Source: Paucimonas sp. (GTDB lineage: Bacteria > Pseudomonadota > Gammaproteobacteria > Burkholderiales > Burkholderiaceae_D). From it: a stretch of DNA of 46,222 bases. The first letter of the stretch is position 1, and each line of letters opens with the position of its first letter. Under the pieces are notes generated by a model that made no database searches, was not told where the DNA came from, and saw only the letters and a program-made list of their open reading frames with translations. Positions 33,403 through 42,900 of the stretch are shown piece after piece. The DNA lies in contig JAQGMC010000133.1 of NCBI GenBank assembly GCA_028292545.1, positions 1 to 46,222 of the forward strand. Reading direction: 5' to 3'. The position numbers were made by a program, and so were the translations under genes.

Positions 33403-33792
33403 ATGACCATACAACTTGATCACTTCATCGTATCGGCACGCGACCCGCGCGCCGCGGCCCGGCAGTTGGGCGATTTGCTCGGCGTGCGCTGGTCCGAATC
33501 CGGCATCGGCCCGTTCTCGCCCGTCTATGTAAACGATGGACTGACGCTGGACTTCATCCACGACCCGGGCCCGTTCCCGGTCGCGCATTTCTGCTTCCGG
33601 GTCAGCGATGCGGAGTTCGATGCCATCCTGGCCCGCCTCAAGGCTGCCGGCCTGCCGTTTCGCAGCTCGGTACGCGGACCGCAAGACCTGAAAGTCAACA
33701 CGGATTACGGCGGCAAGATGGTTTACTGGAATCAGCCGGAAGGGCATCAGTGGGAAATGCTGACCGCCAGTTACGCGCGTGCGCCGGTTTGA
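33403..33792 (+). CDS. Glyoxalase/VOC-superfamily protein
   Basis: A 129-residue protein of the vicinal oxygen chelate fold. The betaalphabetabetabeta pattern begins LDHFIVSARDP and the second half has VAHFCFRVSDAEFDAILARL and ends YWNQPEGHQWEMLT. His and Glu residues sit at the usual metal-ligand positions, but the substrate cannot be told. The ATG at 33403 is chosen because the upstream part of the open frame is Arg/Pro-rich antisense-like sequence. It is divergent from the GGDEF-EAL gene and convergent with the giant peroxidase gene. Confidence 0.85.
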   Translation: MTIQLDHFIVSARDPRAAARQLGDLLGVRWSESGIGPFSPVYVNDGLTLDFIHDPGPFPVAHFCFRVSDAEFDAILARLKAAGLPFRSSVRGPQDLKVNTDYGGKMVYWNQPEGHQWEMLTASYARAPV

Positions 33793-33863
33793 ACCGGACG
33801 AAGCGGCAGTTACGGCAAGCGAAGTGCACCCGTCCCGGATTCACTCCCTGCCAGCGCAGCGAT

Positions 33864-33891
33864 AAAAAAAGGGGAGGCGCGTGGCCTCCCC
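33864..33891 (-). terminator. Rho-independent terminator of the giant peroxidase gene
   Basis: On the minus strand GGGGAGGC, loop CACGC, GCCTCCCC, then seven T (plus-strand A-run 33864-33870). The perfect 8-bp GC stem lies 23 bp after the stop codon. Confidence 0.93.
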
Positions 33892-33913
33892 TTCCCCTTC
33901 CCGTGCTGCCTTC

Positions 33914-36900
33914 TTACGGCGCCAGCAAAAAGTCATTCATCGTTATTTCAGCATCGTCCATGCCCAGCAGCGTGATGGAATTGCTGCCGATCTGGACCCG
34001 GGTATCGACGCCGACCTGGGTGATGGCGACCGCGCCGCCGAAGCTGGCAGCGGTAATGCCCAGGCCTGCGATGTCGAGCCGGTCCTGGCCTCCAACGGGA
34101 TTGGCATCGAAGGCGGCGATGATGTCGTTGCCAAAACCGGCGCCAAACAAGAAGTGATCGTTGCCGGTGCCGCCATCCATCGTGTCATTGCCGGTGCCGC
34201 CTTCCAGCGTGTCGTTGCCGCCGTTACCGAACAGCCGGTCCGCGCTGGCGCCGCCCCACAGGAAGTCGCTGCCGTTATTGCCCCAGATCGTGTTGGACGT
34301 GGTGTTGCCCATGCCGGTGAAATTGCCGAGGCCGGTATAGCGCAGGTTTTCAATGAAGCTGCCCAGGGTCCACGAAGACAGCGCCGTCGAGATCTGGTCG
34401 GCGCCTTCGCCAGCCAGTTCCACCACGACGTCGCCGATGTTGTCGACGGTGTAGAAATCGTTCCCGGCGCCGCCCGTCATGGTGTCGGCGCCAGCGCCGC
34501 CATTGATGCTGTCCGCGCCGCCACCGCCGATGATGCTGTTGGCCAGGCCATTGCCGGTGCCGGTGAAATTGCCGCTGCCGGTAAAGACCAGGTTCTCCAC
34601 ATTCGCGCCCAGGGTGTAGCTGCTGAGCGAGACTTGCACCGTGTCCGTGCCGCCGCCAGCCAGCTCGGTCACCACGTCGGCTGCCAGGTCGACGGCGTAA
34701 TGGTCGTCGCCGGCGCCGCCTTCCATCGTGTCAGCGCCCGTGCCACCGATCAGCACATCATTGCCGCCGTTGCCGACCAGGCGATCGCCGGAAGCGCCGC
34801 CATCCAGCAAGTCATTGCCTTCGCCGCCCCAGATGGTATTGGCGGTGCCGTTGCCAATGCCGTTGAAACTGGTCGCCCCGCCGGTGTATTGCAGGTTCTC
34901 GACATTGGCGGCCAGGGTCCAGCTTGCCAGGCTGGTGCGCACCATGTCCGTGCCCTGCCCTGCGCCTTCAACCACCACGTCCCCGGCCTGGTTGACGACG
35001 TAGATGTCGTTGCCCGCGCCGCCCGCCATGGTGTCATTGCCGGCGCCGCTGGTGACCAGGTTCGCCAGGTTATTGCCGGTGACCGATGCCGCGCCGCCGG
35101 TGATGACCAGGTTTTCCACATTGGCCGCCAGTGCATATGCCGCCAGCGAACTGTGCACCGTGTCCGTGCCCTCGCCTGCGGCTTCGGTCACGATGTCGCC
35201 GGCATTGTCGACGTCATAAGTGTCGTTGCCGATGCCGCCAACCATGCTGTCGGCGCCCAGGCCGCCGGCCAGCGTGTCGTTGCCGCCTTCACCCAGCAGC
35301 AAGTCATTGCCGGCCAGTGCGTTGATCAAGTCATTGCCATTGCGGCCCTGCAGGTTGTCCTGGCCAGCCGTGCCATTGATGGTTTCCGAAGCGCCGGTGC
35401 CGATCACAAGGTCGCCCACCACCGTGGTTGGCGTTGAAAACGCCGTCTCCAGCCGGCCGTTGGCGTCGGTATAAGTCGTCACCACGCGCAATTGCTGGTT
35501 CACCTGCGCCTGTTGCGGCGTGAAGCTGGCTGCGGTGGCGCCGGTAATGTTGGTGAAGGCCAGGCCATTCCCGACTTGCCACTGGAAAGCCAGCGGGCTG
35601 GCAATGCCATCGGCATCGCTCAAGGCGGCGCTGGCAACCAGGGCCTGGCCTTCGGTGGGCGTGGTGTCACTGATGCTGACTGTGCCAACTGGCGGGTTGT
35701 TGACGGCTGCGGTGGCGCCGGAATGCACTTGCTCCAGCACGCCGTGCGCATCCTTGTACACAGCCCGCACCCGCAGTGCCAAGCCTGCCACGTCGGCCGT
35801 GACCGTGAATGACGGGCCGGTGACACGGCTTTCCTCGCCGGCTTGCAGCACCAGTATGTCGGTAAAGTCGCCGGCCCCGGCAACCGTTTCTGCCTGCCAG
35901 TACCAGGCCACGGTGCTGTTCACCGCGCCGCTTGCGTTGCCTGCGCCGATATTGTCGGCGTCGGTCACGCCTGCAATCGAAGCCGTGATGCGCTGGCCAA
36001 CCGAAGGCGCGCTGATATTGATGGTTGGCGCACCCACCGGAGCAGCATTCAAACCAGTGACCAACACTTGCTCTGTGTCGGCGAATTGCAGGCGTTCGAT
36101 ATGGGTCAGGCGGTCGCTGCCGTCGCGCCCGACAACCGAATCGACCACGCTCACGACATCGTCCGACGTATCGACCGTGCCGCGGGTGTCGACATTGATT
36201 GCGTATTCCGAGCGGTTGCCGCTGAAGACGGCAGTGTCGAAATCGGGGCCGGCGGAATCGCGGATCTCGCGCACGATCACCAGTTGCCCGACCTTGTAGG
36301 TGCCCGCCAGCATGTCGCTGACCAGGTCCACCATGCTGTCGACCGACTTGATTTCCGCGCCCGTTCCATTCGCATTGGCGCGCACGCTGATGCGCACGTT
36401 GAGCCACTTGTCGCCGTCGATCACATCGTCGCCGCCGCGGCCTTCGATGATGTCGCTGCCAGCGCCGCCGAGGATGATGTTGCCGGCGTCAAAGCGGCTG
36501 ATGTTGGCGCCCAGGAATTCCTGCAAGCCGTCGATCAGCGCGATATTGGTCAGCACGCTGCCTTGCGCGCCGGCTGCCGCGATGGCGTTTGCATCGGCAT
36601 CGTCGCCCACGAGTATGTCGGCCTGGCTTGATCCGGACAGGCCTTCGACTGCATCCATGCGTGTCAGCACAGAGGCGCCTGAACCAGGCACCTGCGGCTG
36701 GTCGAAGAAGCGGCCGGCCAGGTCGATGCTGACGCCTTGCGCATCATCCTTGAAGCTGGCCCAGTCATAGCCGGAGCCACCGATATAGCGGTCGCCCATG
36801 CCGACGCTGCCGACCATGATGTCGTCGCCGCCTTCGGCATTGAACTTGTCGTTCTCGCCGCGGCCGATAAAGACGTCATTGCCGATCACGGTATCCAGCG

Positions 36901-39900
36901 CAAGCGGGTCGAAATTGTCGCCCGGCGCGCCATCGGAGGTGCCGCCTTCTATCCAGTCGTCGCCCTCGTTGCCCATGTCCTGCTCATTTGCCTTGCCGCC
37001 CAGGATGAAATCATTGCCGTGGCCGCCGATGGCTTCGGAGCCATCCTCACCGGTGATGATGAAATCATTGCCCATGCCGCCGATGATCAGGTTGATGCCA
37101 TTGCCGCCCTGGATCACGTCGTTGCCGTCGCCGCCCTGGATATTGTCGTCGCCGCTGAGGTCGGTGATGATGTCGTCGCCGGCGCCGCCGCGCAGCTGGT
37201 CATTGCCATAGCCGCCATCGATGGTGTCGTCGCCATCGTCGCCCCAGATGGTGTCGTCACCCTCGGAAGCGATGAGGATGTCGCCGCCGGCGCTGCCGCC
37301 CAGCACCACATGCTGGTCGCCGCTGTATTTCAGGTAGTTGCTGTCGGCGCCCGCGGTGGCCGGGTTGTCGCGCGACACCAATGGTTGCAACGGGTCGTCG
37401 CCGACCGGGTCATCGCTGCCCAGGCCGGGGTTGTATTGCCTGGCCTGGTCTACTTCAAACGTGAATCCTTGGGCGCTGAACACCAGCCCCGGCAAGTGCG
37501 TGGCCGTGGTGTTGGCCATGATCAGCTTGGCGAAGGAATTGCTCTCCAGCTCGGCATTGAAGGACAGGCCGGCGGTGCGCTCCAGGTAGTAGAAACGGTC
37601 GCCATCCTGCAGCTTCTCAAGCTGGTTCTCGAAGATGAAGTTGAAGGTGGAGCCGAGCATGCCGCCGAACGGCATTTTTTCTTCCGCCAGGCCGCCGATC
37701 CACAGGTCCACCTTGTCCAGGCCGGTGCTGGTTACGCCGTTTGCATTGCTGGCCCAGGCGCCGGTGCTGTTGATGAAATCAAGCCGGTCGGCCGGTGCGC
37801 CGCTGCCGCCAAATACCAGGTCCATCGCGGCAGCGCGCTTGGCTGCCGTGGTGGTAGCCGACAGGATGCTGCCGTGCGTGCCATAGGCGGCAATGAAATT
37901 GATGATTGACTCCGGATGCTTCAGGTACTGCACCATGTCGGCCCAGCTGGTGTAGGGCTTCAACTGGCTGTCGCCGGTTTCGTCATAGATGCTGCGGCGC
38001 ACGGCATTCAGGCTGGGCACGCCGACGTCGCGGCTGCGCGCCATGTTGATTGCAGCCAGGTCCAGCGGCAAGCCCAGCAGGTTGCTGCGCAACGCGTCGG
38101 TGACGAATTCATCGATCTCGTTGCCGACCTGGCGCGTGACGCCGCGCACGATGGCGCCAGCCGCTTCCTCGGCCGTGCCGCCAGCGGCAAATTCAAGTGG
38201 ATTGAGGAAGGCTGCGATCAAGCCGATTTCATTGCTGTTGCCATTTGCATCTACCCGGTCGATGGTTTCGGTCAGCATTGAATGGCCGAAGCGGTAGACG
38301 GTGTGGGCAAACTCGGCAACGATGGATGCATCCAGGTTCACGTCGTACACCTGGGTCGGTGCAAAGAACAAATCCACATTCGGCTGCACCGTGCGCGCAA
38401 ACTCTTCAAATACCAGGTGCTGGTATTGCATTTCAGTGCCGAACTTGGCGGTCTGGAACAGGCGTTCGCCATTCCACACCAGGTCGTCGACCGCCGCGGG
38501 CGTCACGGGGAAACTCTCCGGCGCCGTGCCCGGCAACAGCCATTCCTTCAAGAACGCCAGGTCGCCGCTTTGCAGCACGATCTGCTTGGTTTGCTCAACC
38601 AGGCGGCTGTGCTCGGCGTGGAACACATGGTGCACGGCGGTGAGGCCAATGTTTTCATTCACCCGGCCGTCGCCGGCAATGTAGTGCGCGTCCAGCAATT
38701 CATTGTCATAGCGGCCCGGCTGTGACAGGCCGGGGATGCTGTCGCCATCGGCGGCAAGCAAGCCGCCCACCAGCACCGGCACCGCATCATGCGCAATATC
38801 CTCCAGGAAGCCGTGGCCGATGAACAAGGCATTGGCCAGCGACACCGGGGCTGCAGGATTGCCTTCGACCAGGATGTCGTCGGCAGTATTGCCAATACCG
38901 TCCACGCCTTTCATCACCACTTGCGGCCGGCCATTGGGCCCGGGGATGAAATTGCCGTAGGGGTCGGTTGCCAGCAACGGCACCCGGCCGACGAATTCAT
39001 CGGTGAGGTCAATGCCCAGCACGTCGCGCGCCTGGGCCTTGACCACTTTCCACGTCGCCATGCCACCCAATACCGTGTCGTCGGCGGTGCCGTATTTGCC
39101 GTCCAGTCCGAGGTCGCGGTTGACGATCAATTCACCCGTCGCCTTGGGCACGCCATTGACGACTTCATAGGCGCGCAGGAATACCTGGTGCGAGGGATGC
39201 GAGGAATAGGTCTGGTTCTGGTCGACGAAGGGCGAGGTCGTGTTCAATTGCTCGTGCACGTCGTCGGCCGTGCCCAGCACGCCATCCGCGCCGGGCTGCA
39301 TTGTGGCGCGGGTCAGCACCATGAAGTTGGTCGGGCTGCCTGGCACGTAGAGTGGATCGTCGGGCTTGAGTGGAATGAAAACAGTGCCATTGCCGCCCTT
39401 GGCCACCAGGTCCAGGCCATGGTCGAAGAACTGGCCAAAGAAAGTCATCCAGGCATTGAAGGGCGCCGACAGGCCGGCGTCCGGCGCCTGGTTGGGGATG
39501 AAGTTCACCTGCTTGTCGTCGCCCGTGCCAAATACACCGTCAAGGCCGGGGCTGGTCACCATGTGCGAGCCATCGGTGCCGGCTGCGGCGGCAACGGCTG
39601 CCGGGTTGTTGTTGGTCTGGTCGACGATCAGGTTGGAAATGACGCGCGGCTGCGAATCGAAGACATTGCCGCTGGTTTGCTGGTAGCTGGTGGTACCGGG
39701 CGGGCCAAAACCTGTGGGCGTGTTTTCAGCCTGGCCCAGGACTGGCGGCGTCACCCGCGGGAAGGCATGGTCGGCGGCGCCGAAATTCGGGTGTTGCAAG
39801 TTGTTGTAGGAACCATCCACCGTGCGCAAGCCCATTGCCGCGCGCTCGTTGGGCAGTAGCGACGCCAGGTCGGCGCCAGCCGCATGCGCTTCAGCAATGC

Positions 39901-42900
39901 GGATCTGGTCCAGGATGAAAGCCAGGTCTGAACGCACGAACTGGATGCCGGCGCCGCCCGGCGCCACATCCACTGGCGCGGTGACGGGCGCAGCTGGCGG
40001 CGCGGCAGAAGCCGCCACCGCAGCGGTCGGCTGCGAAAACGCCATTTCCGATACGCCCTGTGCATCCTGGTAAATCGCCTTGACCCGCAGCGCCAGGCCA
40101 GCCACGTCCGGCGTGACGGTGAAGCTGGCGCCGTTTGCAGTCAACACGCCTTCCACGCCGCCTGCCAATGCAATATCGCTGAATTCGCCCGAGCCCGGCA
40201 CCAGTTCGACTTGCCAGGTGTAGGACACGGGCCCGGTGATGCCGCCGCCGGCATTGTCGGCGTCGGTGACGCCGGCAATCGATACTTTCAGGGTTTGGCC
40301 GGTTGCGGGCGTGGCGTCGGCCAGGTTGCTGGCTGCATCCAGTATTTGCAGCACGCCGACCGGATTGTTGTTGCCGGCGGCCAGCGTCATTGACTGGTCG
40401 GCGAATTGCAGCCTTTCGATATGAGTGAGGCGGTCGCTGCCATCGCGTCCTGCAACGCTGTCGGTGACGGTGACGATATCGTCTGCCGTGGACAGCGTGC
40501 CGCGGGTGTCGACCTGCACCGTGTAATCGGCCCGCGCGCCGGTGTAGATGGCGGTGTCAAAGCCGCCATTGCCATCCTTGATTTCACGCATTGCGACCAA
40601 CTGGCCGGGGTTGATGCGGCCGGCGATCATGTCCGGTATCAATTCCACCATGCTGTCGACGCTGCGGATTTCAGGGCCGCTGCCATCTTTGTTCTGGCGC
40701 ACGCTGATGCGCACGTTGAGCCACTTGTCGCCATCGATCAAATCATCGCCGCCGCGGCCTTCGATGAAATCGCTGCCGTCGCCGCCCAGGATGATATTGC
40801 CGGTGGCGAAACCGGTCGCGCCGGCGCCAAGCAGGTTTTGCAAGCCATCGATCAGCGACACATCGGTGAGGGCGCCGCCGAGGGCTGCGCCATGGGTCAG
40901 GATGGTGGCGGCGTCCACATCGTCGCCACGCAGGATGTCGGCATGGGCCGAGCCGGACAAACCCTCGACTTCGGCAAACCGGTCGAGCAAACCGGCCGCG
41001 CCGCCACCGACAACGGCGCCGGTATTGGTATTGGGCGTGTTGCCGTGCGGCTGGGCCAGCGTCGGCAGCGCCAGGTCGGCGGTGACGCCGCGGTCTTCAT
41101 TCTTGTACGTGATCCAGTCGAAACCGGACATGCCATCCATCTTGTCCTGGGCATCGCTGCCGACGAAGATGTCGTCGCCGCCCTCGCCGATCATTTCATC
41201 GAAGCCGCCGCCGCCGATGAAGATGTCGTGTCCCTTCACATCGTCATTGAGCAAGGGGCTGAAATTGTCGCCGGGTGCGCCATCCTGGGTGCCGAACTCG
41301 ATCCAGTCGTTGCCTTCATTGCCGGTGGCAGGCAGGTTGGTTTTGGCGCCGAGGATGAAGTCGTCGCCCTGGCCGCCGAAGGTGGTGGAAATGTCTTCGG
41401 TGGTGATGATGAAATCCTTGCCGTCGCCGCCCAGGATCAGGTTGCCGACGCCACCCACCATCATGTTGCCGCCCTGGATCACGTCATTGCCGGCGCCGCC
41501 CTCAAGCCGGTCGTCGCCGCCCATGTCCTGGATGATGTCGTCGCCGGCGCCGCCGAGGATGGCGTCATTGCCATAGCCGCCTTCGAGGCGGTCGTCGCCA
41601 TCGTCGCCGTAGAGCGTGTCGTCGCCGTCGCCGGAAATGATGATGTCGTGGCCAGCGGTGCCGCCCAGGACCACATGGTCTTCGCCGGTATAGCGCAAGA
41701 AATTCGTATCCGCGCCAGGCGTCAGGGGATTGTCGCGGCTGACCAGGGGCGTGAGCAGGTTGGCGTGGGTCGGGTCGGCATGGCCGAGGCCGGCATTGTA
41801 TTGATGCGACTGGTCGACTTCGAGCGTATAACTAGGCGTCTGGAAGATGACATTGTTCAGGTGGGTGACGTCGGTATTCAACATCACCAGCTTGGCAAAG
41901 GAATTGTTTTCCAGCTCGGTGCCGAAATGCAGGCCGGCGGTGCGCGCCAGGTAGTAAAAACGGTCGCCATTCTGCAAATCTTCAAGCTGGGTTTCGAATA
42001 CGAAGTTGAAGGTTGAACCCAGCATGCCGCCAAACGGCATTTTTTCTTCCGCCAGGCCGCCGATCCAGAAATCCACTGCATCCAGGCCGGTGCTGGTCAC
42101 GCCATTGCTGGCGCTGGCCCAGTCACCAGTGCTGTGGAGGAAGTCGAGGCGGTCTGCGGGTTCGCCGGCGCCACCCAGCACCAGCAGCGTGGCTGCGGCG
42201 CGCTTGTCAGCCATGGTGACGGCGTCGGTAATGCTGTCATGCGTGCCGTAGGCAGCAATGAAATTCACCAGCGATTCCGGATGTTTCAGGTACTGCACCA
42301 TGTCGGCCCAGCTGGTGTAGGGCTTCAACTGGCTGTCGCCTGTGATCTCATAGAATTCGCGCCGCGCCGCATTCAGCGAAGGCACGCCGACGTCGCGGCC
42401 GCGGGCAATGTTCAGCGCCGGCAAGTCCAGCGGCAAGCCCAACAAGCTGTTGCGCAGCGCCTCGGTGACGAATTCATCAATCTCATTGCCGACCTGGCGC
42501 ACCAGCCCGCGCACAATCGCGCCGGCGGATTCGCGCGCATTGTCGCCGCTGGCAGCGAATTCAAGCGGATTCAGGAAAGCGGCGATCAAGCCGATTTCGC
42601 TACTGTTGAAATTCGGGTCGAGCCGGTCGATGGTTTCGGTCAGCATCGAGTGGCCGAAGCGGTACACCGTATGCGCAAACTCAGCAACGATCGAGGGATC
42701 GATGGTGCGGTCGTAACCATTGGGGGCCAGGAAGCCATCTACCTGCGGCTGCACCGTGCGCGCGAATTCTTCAAACACCAGGTGCTGGTACTGCATCTCC
42801 GTGCCGAAGCGGGCAGCCTGGAACAGGCGCTCGCCATTCCAGTGCAGCCCGTCGATTTCTACCTGCGACAGCGGGAAGCTGTCCGGCACGGTGCCCGGCA

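Noticed and set aside
30867..33419. 850-codon open frame on the plus strand
   Set aside because: It is antisense to the GAF-PAS-GGDEF-EAL gene, whose domains are unmistakable. The frame is a by-product of high GC and is rich in His/Gln/Arg without any domain.
33871..33891. The terminator hairpin as a plus-strand terminator for the glyoxalase-fold gene
   Set aside because: On the plus strand it is followed by TTCCCCTTCCC rather than a T-run. The T-run is only on the minus-strand side.
33990..37315. Regularly spaced short repeats that could suggest a CRISPR array
   Set aside because: The units are degenerate 27-bp-scale RTX codon repeats inside an open reading frame, not identical repeats with unique spacers.
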